A stretch of DNA of 64,000 nucleotides from contig NC_062219.1 in the NCBI RefSeq assembly GCF_902686445.1, forward strand, positions 42,559,056 through 42,623,055, in the 5' to 3' direction. The translations under genes were made by a program, and so were the position numbers. This DNA comes from Sciurus carolinensis. Taxonomy: Eukaryota > Chordata > Mammalia > Rodentia > Sciuridae. Below are positions 11,346 through 22,989 of the stretch, piece after piece. The notes beneath the pieces were generated by a model. That model did no database searches and was not told the DNA's origin. It saw only the letters and a list, made by a program, of their open reading frames with translations. Position 1 is the first letter of the stretch. The number at the start of each line of letters is the position of its first letter.

Positions 11346-12240
11346 ATTTATCAAATAATCACATGTGAAGAAAGTTCTAAGGAGTAAAGAGCAGGAACAT
11401 TCAAATCTCAAGTGGCAGGATTATTTGTAAATAGAAGGACGCCCAGTTCCTCTGAAAGTTACAGGAGTGATATCCTGTGTCCAATTATTTGCAAAACCAA
11501 ATTGTTTGAAATAAAGTGTATGAAAAGAGAGCAAATCTAGTTGGAATTTTTAATATATTATCTTATAACTCATTATCTAGGTATGGCCAGGTACCCAAAT
11601 TTCAGATAATGGCCAAGAACTAAGGAAGAGACTCAACCATTAGGGCTGAATTGCAGCTCAGTTAGCAGCAGACCCAGCCAATAACAGAAGAAGATACTTG
11701 GCAGTATAGACAAGGCTTGTCGTCACCATTTAGGAAATTCATTATGTACAAAGACTGGGCTTCTGTACTGGCAGAGACCATTCAGCAGATCTAAATAACT
11801 GCATACCATTGCGCAAACTTGAAATATAGATCAAGGCAGATTTCTGATGGCTGAATGTGCAAAATATTGGGAAATGGCAGGGTGGGGAGAGAAGACAGAT
11901 GAGACTTAAGATTCAAACTCAGGTTTAGGAGCATTCTCAATTGGGGAAATCTTGATTTGAAGAACACTTGGAAGTTCAGTGGACAGTACTATCTGTAATC
12001 TGGGTTAGTTTAGCAAATGCGACAGTGCTATGGTATCATGACCAAGGTCATGATGTTAAAAAACAGTACTCACCCCCATGATCCCTATTTTAAAAGAGAA
12101 GTGAAGATAGAATACATAGTTTTGTTTGTTTGCCTTTTGTGTTTGTTTTGGTTTTTTCACTTGTTTGGTTTTGTTTTTGCTTTAAGTCAATATTTCACCC
12201 TACTGATTTTGATATGCTTTGAAAAATGCCATCTTAGTTT
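11346..12240. other. Unassigned stretch
   Basis: Nothing recognisable is seen. An 80-codon frame at 12017-12259 owes its Phe/Leu content to a GTTTT-rich tract near 12.12-12.18 kb. Confidence 0.5.
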
Positions 12241-12257
12241 CAAATATTCCCCTAGGT

Positions 12258-12655
12258 AGATATATTTTTTTTTAATTTTTTACAGACTGCATTTTGATTC
12301 ATTATACACAAATGGGGTACATCATTTCATTTCTATGGTTGTACACAATGTAGATTCATATCATTTGTGTAATCATACATGTATATAGGGTAATGATGTC
12401 TGTCTCATTCTACCATTTTTCATAACCCCCTCCCTCTCATTTTCTTCTGTAAAATCTAAAGTTCCTCCATTCCTCTCTCACCCCCACACCCCCACCCCAT
12501 TATATATCATCATCCACTTATTAGGGAAAACATTTGGCCTTTGATTTTTTGGGATTGGCTTATTTCACTTAGCATTCATTATATTCTCCAATTCCATCCA
12601 TTTATCTGCAAATGCCATAATATTATTCTTCTTTATAGCTGCATAACATTCCATA
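12258..12655 (-). mobile_element. L1 LINE 3' end (minus strand), possibly with a tiny 5' inversion
   Basis: A T run at 12267-12275 (the tail), a C-rich 3'UTR (about 12424-12503) and the complement of the ORF2 C-terminus up to 'cattccat' (12647-12654) match the other L1 copies in reverse. Immediately after, 'gaatggatgaagaaactg' (12657-12674) is plus-strand L1 sequence that normally lies just upstream of the break. This suggests a short inversion. The copy is considerably diverged. Confidence 0.88.
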
Positions 12656-12794
12656 AGAATGGATGAAGAAACTGCAGTAGATCTATTTTTATATGTGAAG
12701 TTGGATGGGGACTCAGCCAGGAATACATGCTTCAGAGGAAACTTCCCAGTGATTTTCATGTGCACCCATCCTTATAAAAATACAACTGCTCTAG

Positions 12795-12886
12795 GAACTG
12801 AGCAGGGAGAATGACTAATGATCATAACTCCTTGGAAAGACCCCTGGGCTCAATCCCAGCGCTGGAGAGAAAATAAATAAATAAAG
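12795..12886 (+). mobile_element. Degenerate ID-type SINE, probable
   Basis: 'gacccctgggctcaatcccagc' followed by an ATAAATAAATAAA-type tail matches the 3' half of the ID SINE ('ctgggttcaatcctcagc' plus tail). The 5' half is poorly preserved. Confidence 0.4.
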
Positions 12887-13268
12887 GAAACCTGGGAAAG
12901 TCATGGCAGAAAGACTGGGGAGGGAGAAGAGATACAAATGATGATTATGAGCAAGTTTATAAGAAGGAAGAGGAGCTTTAAATAGACTATGAAAGAGAAT
13001 CATGATCTATACAGTAGGTTTCCAAGGATGGTCAATGCCATGTATAATAATGCATAGCACTTAAATTGGTATACTATTTGTGACATCTGATATACATATT
13101 TGTAATATAAAATATATGATATAGAGTTTATAGTTTTAATAAATAAGACAATAAACTATATTCCTTTTTATTCTCTAGATATAGATTCTCTAAGTTTTCA
13201 AATTTGTGTTAAATCATTCAAGTTATTTTAATGACTTTTTAATTATTATTCTTCATGAATGTATATTT

Positions 13269-13342
13269 TCAGTGTTGAGGATCAAAAGCAGGGCCTTGCA
13301 CATGCATAGCAAGCTTTCTACCACTGAGATGTATCCCCAGCT
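13269..13342 (-). mobile_element. ID-type SINE (minus strand)
   Basis: The order 'gggccttgcacatgcatag', 'ctaccactgagatg', 'tatccccag' is the complement of the tRNA-derived ID core ('gtagctcagtggtagag' ... 'gcatg' ... 'ccctg'). Confidence 0.8.
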
Positions 13343-13479
13343 CCATCTGTGTTGTATTTGATGGACAGAACTATCAAGAATTAAGTGATACTCCATTCTT
13401 AGCCATGATGTTACAGAAAGAATTCTTCCAAAGACTTCTTAATGCAGGTGAAAGTTATTAGGTAACTAAGGACGCTGCA

Positions 13480-14215
13480 AGTGGAGATTTGTCCTGCAGC
13501 CATATTCCAGCATCAACTCTTCCTGTCTCTTTCCTTGTACAGTCCCATAGAAGAGGATGCTAGCCCTTTGTCATGAGCCACTTGACAGAAGCAAGGAAGC
13601 CAGAGGAAAAAGGAAAGAGGGTGAGAAGTAGGAATACCAGTCATGGCTTTAGTTTCTGTAATCTTGATGTTTGTCTACCTTCCTTATGTATGTCAGACAC
13701 ATCTCAGTCTGGACAACCTGGGAAAATGCCTGAGTTACCGTGTCTTGTCCTTCCTTGTGCCACCTGTATACAGGAGTAGCCTCTTCCCTAGGGGCACACT
13801 TTTCAAATGCTAGTTGATCCATTCGAAATCTACTTTTCCAGCCACCGGCCTTACCAGGCTCTCACACTCTGGGCCACTCTACATCCGCTCTAACTGCCCC
13901 AGTGCTAGATACCAGTCATGCACAGGCAGCCCCTGTACCCCATAACCTACTGAAATCAACCAAACCAGCCAATTCTAAGTCTGCCTACCCTGTTCATGCC
14001 CATTCTTTCTGATAAAATCTCTTGTCAACAGTTTTTCTTATCCCTCTGCCCGTGACCCATGCTGGTGTCCACGGGGCACCCCCTGTAGCAAGACGTCTCA
14101 TTCTTCTTTTGGGATCTATAAATATGATAAACTACCTTTTCAGTGGCAGTCATCTCTTGAATTATTGGTCTTACCATACCTGAATAAAAATAAATCTATT
14201 AAAGCAAAAGGGAGG
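13480..14215 (+). mobile_element. Possible old retroviral LTR
   Basis: 13930-14200 has LTR-like order: 'ctgataaaatctcttgtc', then 'gtgtccacggggcaccccc', then a 3' segment with 'gcagtcatctcttgaatt'. Neither TG/CA ends nor a target duplication could be fixed. The 68-codon frame at 13573-13779 has no motif. It could equally be unique sequence. Confidence 0.3.
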
Positions 14216-14933
14216 CAGGAAGAGAGAACAAGGAAGCTGGGTATTAGCTGAATCTGAGTTACCAGTAGAGCATGTTCTGTCTGCTTTGTTCTACCCAAGA
14301 AGGACAAGATGGCTGCCTCCAGTCAGGACACAGGTAGAGCTAGTGTGGAGGCCACTAAAGTTGAAGTCCAGCTAAAAAACAGAACAAATGCAAAACAGGC
14401 GGAGGTGGGGAGGGGATAAAAAAATAGAAACAAATTATGATCGTGGAGCAGTTTAGCAAATGCTATCTTGGAAGAGCTGCAGCAACAATCAGCAAAACAG
14501 CTGGGGGCATATCTTGAGATTTCTCAGTTAAGAGAACAGCGAGAGGAGGCACTCACCGTCACTTCTTACAGTATGCAGTCTTCTGTCCTTTCAAAGAATC
14601 CTAGGGTGGTCCCCTGCTCTAAACCTCCTCACCTTGTACCGGGATGGTCAGTGCCTCCCAGGGGAAATAAAGCAAAACTTCTCAATTGTCACAAAGAAAT
14701 CAATACTATAACCTGAAGGTCAAGCCTCACTTGAACACCTATCAACACCTCCTGCTTCTTCCAAATTCTTCAGCCGTTACTTAGATATGCAGGATAATTT
14801 CTTCTCAACATGGTTGTGTACGTTTTCCTTCTCCTAGCCAAGGATATTTGAACACAAAAGAATTCTACCTATACATAAACTAAATAATAGTATGTCTTCA
14901 GAAGTCCTCCCAGTTCTGTTTTTGAGGCTCAAA

Positions 14934-14978
<45 letters not shown>

Positions 14979-15640
14979 AATGATAGTAGTGTGTGGTTTC
15001 TGAGAAAAACCACATGTGCTGCAATTCATTAATTAATTTTAGTGCTTATCACATTAACTGTTATACTATTTCCCAACCAGTAGGAAAATATTTCAATATT
15101 TAATAAATAATGTGGCTACACTGATGTGTATCCCTTGAGTATAAGTACTGGCTAATTCTTTGCAAGAGAAACAGACTCAGCACTCTGAAGAGAACAAACT
15201 TTCATAAATCCAAGCAAAGCCTCCACCCATAACTTTTAAATAAGACATTCATACATACATACTTATGCTCACAAGCATGTATATAACAAAGTGACTATTT
15301 TAAATGTTTTCAGTGTTTCTCAATATAAAAATTTTTCTCTTTTCACAGATTTGCAGTTTAGCAGTCCCAAGTACTGGAAGTTCTCCATGCCAACAGGATA
15401 CTCTCCCTGCAGCATGAAAGGCTCTTTGTTACTGTGTTCTTGTGCTCGTTTTCCATTTAGAATGTTTCAGAATACCACAGTTATTCCATACTCTCTTACA
15501 AGTTAAAAAAAAAAAAAAAAACACAAATGGGTGTTCAGAAAAGTGGTAGAAACTAAAAAAGGAGAATTTTTTAAAAATAAGCACATTATAGTATTATGGA
15601 TAGAGAACCTTGAATACTCTCATATAATAAGGCATTGAGA
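14216..15640. other. Unassigned stretch with long A runs
   Basis: A 38-base A run at 14936-14973 and a 17-base run at 15505-15521 are seen. Neither follows a recognisable retroelement. Frames of 60-82 codons are random-looking. Confidence 0.5.
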
Positions 15641-16040
15641 CTTCACCATAGGGATTGAGCAAAGAAGTTAAGTAGTTTTATACAGGAAAGGATATGATCA
15701 TATTTACAAATTAGAAAAATCATTTGAGGACAGAGGTGGATCGGGCCACGCTAATTCCAGGTAGGGTGAGCACGTAGATTTTGCCAAACTAGAACACTTT
15801 TTACTTTCAAAGCAAAAACACTTTGAAAAGCAGGCATAAACTGGGACTGTCCCCAAAATTCTAGGATGCATAATCACCCTTATATCAGGAGATCTGGGAG
15901 CATAGAAACCATTTGAGACATTTCTGAAATGATCTAAGTTGCAGTCCAAGAAATCTGAAAGAAAGTGATATCAGTGAGGATAGAAAGGATGGTTGAATTT
16001 GAAAGACAAAAGATGAAGCTTTGATTTAATGCTCATAAAG
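15640..16040 (-). mobile_element. Possible L2 LINE fossil (antisense)
   Basis: 'gcaaagaagttaagtag', 'atttacaaattagaaaaatc' and 'atgatctaagttgcagtcc' loosely follow the antisense L2 interior that precedes the 3' end. Divergence is high, so the call is weak. Confidence 0.3.
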
Positions 16041-16049
16041 AATAAAGAT

Positions 16050-17990
16050 GAGTGGAGAGGACTTCTGCCATCAACCATGGTATGTTTAAAGCTTCCAAGA
16101 CAGCCCATCTGTCCTCACACTGACAGTACCTCAGGCCAGAGGCCCTGTTAGACTTTGGACTTACTGGATTCAGTCACCTGCCTACATCAGACAAAAGAGA
16201 AGACAATATGAAAAGGAAAAATGAACTTAATCTCAGTTCAGCCATAACGAGGAAGGCAATTAATCTGCCTCTGCCTGTCTTATAAAGTCAATACAATTTG
16301 AACAAAAGCCAGGAAATAGGCATGTATAGATTCAGCCTGGCTGTGCTAAACAGAGATAGGTGGCAATGCCAGTTTCACTGGTGCCACTAAAACCTGGGGT
16401 TGGGGGCAGCTATTCAGTTTCAATTCTCAACATGAAGAAGCTGGGACAGAGAAATACAGATTATCAGGAGATTGGGGAGCAAAAAGCAATTGGTGGCTAT
16501 TAATTTCAAAGGGGCACTATTACCCTTCTAAGAAAAGGAAAGAAACTGAAAATCAATGAATTTTCTTGAGATCATCAGAAAATAGGTTATGAGGCAAGCC
16601 AACACTCCCAAATCTAGCAAGACAGGAAAATCTGGAGTGACAGGCAAGATAGATTCACATGGAAAAGAAACCTCTGGAACCATACACTATTAGGGAGACT
16701 TAAATGATAATTTTGATGAACTGCTGAAATCTGAGTATAATCTAGCAGGAGAATGAGAATCTCCATAGGGACACAATTTTAGAGAATCACCCACCCTTCC
16801 AGGGGTTCTACCTCCAGAAAACCCACTAGGTTCTTCTCTGATAAGCCAAGAGAATCCCCTGTGGTTCTGGCAGTGAGGAGAGAAGATCCATAGAGTGTTC
16901 TCTAAAACAGAGGCCAAATTCTAGAAGAAAAATACTTCAACAGAGCCTCATCAATCACTCCTGTCTTTTCTAGCTTCCTGTCTCATATGAAGAGGAAAAA
17001 GGTGAAGAAATACTTGTGAAGGTCTTAGTCCTTAACTTAGGCCAGCTAAAAATTGAGATTTATTCATAAGATTATTAAATACTTACCTTCTGCACATTTT
17101 ACCACTATACCAAAAAGGTTTCAATATAATAACAGTGGGTTGCAATTTAAGAGCTGTAATATGCAGAGTCTATCTAAAGAAGAGTTCCTAGGAAAACACA
17201 GAATCAATAAGGGAGACAAAGTCAAGAACACTAGAGGAATTTGAAGCCTCTAGCACTTGTAGCGACAGCAAATATTAAACATGGTTCAATCCAATTTGCT
17301 GCAGATTAACATGATACCTTACACTAAGAGACTGTTTCAAAGTTTAATATCCTGTATATTGCAGCATTCAACAGAATATTATAAGGCATCCTAAAAGGCA
17401 AGACAAAACATTTCTGAAGAGACAAAGTAAGCATCAGACCCAGATCCAGATAAGAGAGCGATTTGGGAATTATCAGACAGGAAGTTTAAAATAACATGGT
17501 TAAACTGTTAAAAGTTTTAATTGAAAAAGTAGATAGCGTACAAAACAACTTGGTAATGTTACCATTCTAATGTAATGTAATGTAAGAAAAGAGATGAAAG
17601 CTCTAAGAGAGAGACCAAAAAGAAAATGTAGAAATTAAAAACACTTTAACAGAAATGAAGATGCCTGGTGGACTCATTGATATATTAGATATGGCAGAGG
17701 GAAGAATCAGTGAGCTTAAAGATAAGGCAGTAGAAACTTCCCAAACTGACACAGGAAGAGAAAATGAATTTATATATCCGTATTTCAAAGAATATGTTGG
17801 CAATGTCCAAAGATCTAGCCTATGCATAATTGGAACACTAGAAGTGTGTGTGTGGGGGGGGAAGAGAATGGAACAGAAGAAATAGTTAAGATCCATAAAG
17901 CAAAATGAATTTAAAAAAATGTACACTTAAAAGTATCATGTCCAAATCAAAGACAAAAGAAAAATTTTGAAATAGGAAAACGTGAAAGGC
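16050..17990 (+). mobile_element. Ancient L1M/HAL1-type LINE, 5' region and ORF1 relic
   Basis: 17400-17990 follows the ORF1 order of ancient mammalian L1M/HAL1 elements: 'catcagacccagatcc', 'gaattatcagacaggaag', 'ttaattgaaaaagtagat', 'aaaaacactttaacagaaatg', 'gaatcagtgagcttaaag', 'gaaacttcccaaactg'. The frame at 17655-17885 contains a heptad-like stretch (ILDMAEGRISELKDKAVE), as in the ORF1 RNA-binding coiled coil. Upstream, 17250-17400 ('gcgacagcaaatattaaac', 'ttataaggcatcctaaaagg') matches the region before ORF1. The part before 17 kb is a weaker 5'UTR guess. It is heavily mutated. Confidence 0.6.
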
Positions 17991-17999
17991 TAATGATAA

Positions 18000-20900
18000 A
18001 TCTCAGGCACAGGTATGAATGGCACCTAGGAATTAGGGAAAACAGGCTAAAGAGACTTCCATCCTGAATTTGGCCCTATATTTGTTTCTGTTTCTCTGTA
18101 ACCTTCTCCTCAGCATCTGTCAACACTCAGGCAACTCTTCATTCTACCTGGACTCCTACATCAGCATTTTAGAAACCACCCTAAATTCATTTTCTCCCTT
18201 CCCTCCTATTATCCAGCTTGAGTACTGCTCCATACCACTTTTAAAAATAATATTACTTCTAGGTTTAATTTTTTCCAAGTGTCACTGATTTTTCACTTTC
18301 CTGTGTACTTAAACACTTTAACATAATAAGATAATCTGTTTTCCTTGCATAAAACTAAGAAAGTTGAAAGGAGTATAAGAAAAAGAAAGCAAACCAAATA
18401 AAAACAGTGTAAGAAAATCAAAATTATCCATAACTCTATAGTCCAGAGTTAATTGCCGTTAAGAAGTGATGTAGCTTTCCAGTGTTCTTCTCTATCTGGA
18501 CATAGCCATTCCTCTCCTGTCTCTTGGTCGAATACTAGTTGTTCTATTTGTCTGGAATACTCTCTCCCTACTTTAATGTGCTTTCCAGAACAGTGGCTAA
18601 GCACAATTATATGAACCCCAAAGGGCTAAAATCTTGGCACAAAATGCCAAGGTACCTCAACAGTCATGTGTGTGCCTGAGTGTATATGTGGATTGGCCAC
18701 AATCACCCAGCACTCTCATTAAACTGTGAAGACTTGGTCCTTCGCATGGGCATTGTATGCTAGGGAGCAACAATGGTAGAAGGAGTCTAATCAGACAGGT
18801 GGTCCTCTCTGTGCTTGATGTTGGAATCAGAACAAATTCTCATACTTGTTTTCTCTGGACTAAGTTCCTAGATTCTTGGGTGGGTGGTTGGGTGGGGTGG
18901 AAATAGGGGTTTTAAAGAGAGATACCATTTTGTTTTGCTTTCTAAAGAAAAATGCAGCAGAATAAGTGATTGAATGGGAGAAATAGGAGCAAAGATAACC
19001 ATACTATTATCATATTTGTATCCTGATGTTTGAAACAGTTTATGGAAGTTCCTGTTCTCCACATGTTCTTTATAGACAGGAGCTATATGTATCTGTAAAA
19101 ATGCATTTCTAAAAGCCAATGACCATCTTACCAAAACTTAAGCCAATGCATCTTTGTCTTGCTCCACCCTTAATAACGAAACAGATTTTTTATTATTTCC
19201 CAATGCAAACACCATCTTATAAAGAAAATTGGAACACTTCCTCTCTTTCATCAAATGCATGTTAACTTCATTCATTCATCTGGGTTAAATTTTTGTGTGT
19301 GTTTTTTTGGCACTACAAAAGAAAACACATAGCTTCATTAAACAGGCTCACCAAATAACACTTCAATTAAGAACAAAGCCAGTATTATGGCAAGCAAGTT
19401 ATGATATACAATATTGCCCAATTAACTCCCGTCAATGTGATTACAAAAGATCTCTTTCATGATCCTGGTTGACAAATGTTTAAAGGTATTTACCTGCCTT
19501 GCAAATGGACAATTTTCTATTCAAAGGCTACCAAAGAATGAATAAATATTTTAAAAATCTTCTAACTGTGAATGTAGGAAGAAAAAAACCCATAAGCACA
19601 TTAGAACTCTTCAATGGAACCTATTGTTTTTTATTGAATTTTCAGCACCGTATTGCCTTTCTGTAGAACTCATTTCACCCCTGAGGATATCACAGTAAAA
19701 AAGATACTTCTTTCTCATGGATGAGTTCCACACAGCTAAGATTTGCATGGTGTACCCAATCATAGATTAAAAAAATAAAATCATGTTCTTAATTATCTGC
19801 AATTTTATATGAGAAAAGCAACTACTGTGATTACTCCAGGAACAGAAAAGGCCTCTCCATGTTCCTTCTAAACAGCAACATTGCATAAGATAAAAAGAAG
19901 AAAACGTGCATTTTATTTTGAAGTAAGCATCAAAAGAGCTTGCCTGATGGGATTATAAGAATCCAACTGGGCTGAGAGCTCAGGCTAGAAGTTCCACACT
20001 GCAGGGAGGGGCTGTTCAGTACAGCAACCCATTCAGGGGCTGCAGAGCCAGAATGTGAGACTGAGAGGCTACTTTCAGCCTTTGACTGGGACAAAGGCAG
20101 GGCCAGATCCATGCTCTTGAGTGGATGCAGAGTGAAAAAAGATCATGCCTGGTATCCAAGAGCTGACTCTCAACTGAGATTCATGATTGCCCTTTTTGCT
20201 TTCAGGGGTATAGGAGTCTACAAATGTTGGAGGAAGTATGGACCTTTTTGACATGAGCTGCATGTGGCTGGATCCTTCTTTGGTCATCTGGTCTCTAATC
20301 TCCAATCTCTCCAATTACAAGGGGGAAAAACAGATAAAATGAGAGAATGAAAATACCATGTAGCAAGTTCTCCATATTTCTTTTTCTAATTTGAGAATAG
20401 AGGTCAAAACTGAGCTTATGTCTCAAAAGTATGGAGAAGTATGCAGAAAAAGTCTGAGCTGAAAGACACGGTGAAAGACACGGGGATATGCGTGCTGCAG
20501 ATCTTGTTCCATGTTACCCACCAAAAAAACCCTTGTTTAAAGTTCTTCCCTCTCTCAAATTCCTACCTCTGCATTAGACATTCCCAGACTATTCAGCCCA
20601 AAGTGATCTTCTAGAATCATAGCGCTTAATGCTGGTAATGCTGGTTTGGCCTAAATGTTTATGTCCCCAAATGATCATTCGCATATGTTGGATTTGAAGT
20701 AACTTTGAAACATTCTAGTTGGGAATTCAACAGAAAATTGAAAGCATGAGTTTGTCACTCACCAGGATCCAGTGTAGAAATAAAGAGATTATAAGGTGGA
20801 AATCTTTACAGAATGGGATGTAATTGGAACCAGAAGAAAGAATGGGAATATATAAAGGAATGTAAAGTGAGAAAAGAAATTGAAAAAAATTCTGAAGAAT

Positions 20901-21060
20901 ACTATTACTTAAGAAGTACATAGTAGAAAAACTAGTGCAAAAGAATTTAAGATGTCATAAAGGCAGGAAAATGTTTGCTTTTTGTGTGTGTTTTAGTTTC
21001 CCTAGAGGAGAAGGGAGTCGTGTTTGTATTTGATTTCTGTATTGTATATTGATTTCTGTA
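18000..21060. other. Unassigned AT-rich stretch
   Basis: I find no gene or confident element. 18.48-18.6 kb has weak L2-like wording ('tgtctggaatactctctccc'). A 12-base direct duplication ('gaaagacacggt') is at about 20460-20482. Minus-strand frames of 60-88 codons (18868-19134, 19930-20112, 20075-20314) show no motif. Confidence 0.5.
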
Positions 21061-21064
21061 TGTT

Positions 21065-21130
21065 CTAGACTACCTATCACAAGTCAGTGTATAGTAGTAT
21101 GCTCTAAATACTTATTTGTTGAACAAGATA
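21065..21130 (+). mobile_element. L2/MIR 3'-end fragment
   Basis: 'gtatagtagtatgctctaaatacttatttgttgaac' spread over 21089-21125 is the diverged 3' end phrase shared by L2 and MIR elements. Confidence 0.5.
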
Positions 21131-21267
21131 TTTAAAAAAATCATAATTATTGCTCTTATTTTTCTATAGATACTTTCTTAGCCTCAGTGAACACCAGTAC
21201 CACTTCTGTTTCTCTCTTCTCTCAGAGGACAGTGAGTGGCAGCAGCAGGCCTGCTAATGAAGGACTG

Positions 21268-21288
21268 TTAACTCTAGGGGGCGCTCCG
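21268..21288 (+). promoter_or_regulatory. CTCF-like motif
   Basis: 'actctagggggcgctcc' agrees with the core of the vertebrate CTCF consensus (CCASYAGRKGGCGC-type), including the AGGGGGCGC block. The 5' CC half is only partly matched. It is CpG-containing in a CpG-poor area. Whether it is bound is unknown. Confidence 0.4.
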
Positions 21289-22354
21289 AGAGAGGCCTAT
21301 TGAATAAAGGTCAAGATTGAAGACTTTGCTGGGTCATGGTGGTGGATTGAGTTTTTGTTGAATTAGGAAGGGATAAGAAGATCCTGCCGGGACATGGTTG
21401 AATCTTTAGTTCTTTGGAAATCACACCTTTTTAAAATTCCACATGACAGCAAGCTTGATTCCTATTTGGAAATATTGTCCTAACCTCCCCAAAATGAAAC
21501 AAAACACTACAGTATTCATGGACTTAAAATAATGGCCAGGGGCTACCCATAGCTATCAGCATGTTTGGCTCAGAGGGTGTCTAAGAATTTGAACAACTTT
21601 GGACTCTAAAACAGGCATAAATTTATCGATCTGCCTCAGCCACTACTCCATCCTCTGATAGATGGAGTCTTTCAGAGATTTTTGGTACTTTTTTGATTCC
21701 TATAGACATTTGAGTTAGTTTGAAAATTTGTAAAAGTACATTTTTAAAGGTTATACTTTCCAGAGCTTCATGGTGAGGATTTGAACGTTCAGTACCTCAT
21801 AAATTCCTGCATCCCTCCTCAGAAAAACAACAGCTTTAGTTCCTTTCTCTGAGATCCTTTTTTTGTTTTACAACGTGTAGCTTGGAAGAAGAGGCTGAGG
21901 ATTGTGTGCATAGGCCACAGAAATCACCAGTCTGACCTGACTCTTATTATGTCTGCGGAGTTGGAATTACAGAGCGCTCCTCTTAAAGGGAACAAGTCTG
22001 AATGCTTCTTTTGGATTGTGTATCTTATCATAAATAATTCAAGAGAAAAGACAAATAAGACCTGAAAACAAAGTATCCAGTACTAGATGTTAATCAAACC
22101 TTGATTTCCTTATACTTGTAGAGAAAATGAAGTGTGCTGAAGTGAAAATCTTCTCCATAGTTCTATGATCACATCCAAGGCAGGAGACTTCACATTCTGA
22201 TACAAATGAACATTTCAATGCAGGAGGGATTGGACAACCTCCACCAAGTAGGCACACTGCCATTGGGCTGGATTTCCCAGGGTAAAAAAGGCTCTTCTGC
22301 TATCCTAAAAGTACAAACATGTCAGTTCTCACCCTGGGTAACAGGAAAATCAGG

Positions 22355-22377
22355 AAAAAAAAAAAAAAAAAAAAAAA
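22355..22377. repeat. Poly(A) run
   Basis: A 23-base A run is seen directly. The sequence before it is not recognised. Confidence 0.95.
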
Positions 22378-22405
22378 GGTCTACCAACCTTTAGACTACC
22401 TATTT

Positions 22406-22460
22406 GGTTTTTTTTGTTTGTTTTGTTTCTGTTTTTGTTTTTGTTTTTGTTTTTGCTTTT
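22406..22460. repeat. (TTTTTG)n-like simple repeat
   Basis: Imperfect TTTTTG/TTTG units. Two overlapping Phe/Leu/Val-rich frames starting at 22404 and 22414 arise from this tract and are not genes. Confidence 0.9.
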
Positions 22461-22690
22461 GATGGGAAGCCTGGTGCATATTCTGCAAGTTCAAGAAACC
22501 TGCTGCTTAATGTATCCATCCAACCCCAAACAGCATTGTTTACCATGTGTTGGGCTTTACATACACACAGAGGTACAAGGCAAGGTCCCTGCCTCTAAAA
22601 CCTGATAGTTCAGCATTACTGGCAAATGTTGACGGATGTCCTCTCTCCATACAGATCCACAGCAATATTTAATTTTGAATCCATTTACAG

Positions 22691-22897
22691 GAAATTGCTG
22701 CAAATCCACAATACTTACAGGAGCAAGTACCTCATATTAGCATTCTCAGGTATATTCCAGACATTCCAGATATATTTTTTGATGGTGATTTTCAGGGTCC
22801 CATGGCAAAAATTTTAAATGAACTTGATCAAAAGTCAAAAGAAGCCCTTTCACATGCTCTTGCTGAAGAACTTGGCATTGAGACTGTACCTAATTGA
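22691..22897 (+). other. Unidentified 68-codon open segment, possible exon or decayed retrocopy
   Basis: The frame starts directly after 'tttacag', which resembles a 3' splice acceptor, and runs to a TGA at 22895. It has no ATG near its start. The translation is acidic and helix-like with ordinary soluble-protein composition: it starts EIAANPQYLQEQV, and ends KEALSHALAEELGIETVPN. The same frame then stays open for 32 more codons (EVLLAEVCWLQ...) after the stop. I do not recognise the family. No second exon, promoter or poly(A) signal is visible, so chance remains possible. Confidence 0.3.
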
Positions 22898-22989
22898 GAA
22901 GTTTTGTTGGCTGAAGTGTGTTGGCTTCAAGCCCAATCACAGGACCCCTTGGAACAATTAGTAAGGCCATTAGTTTGCATGCCTAATCC

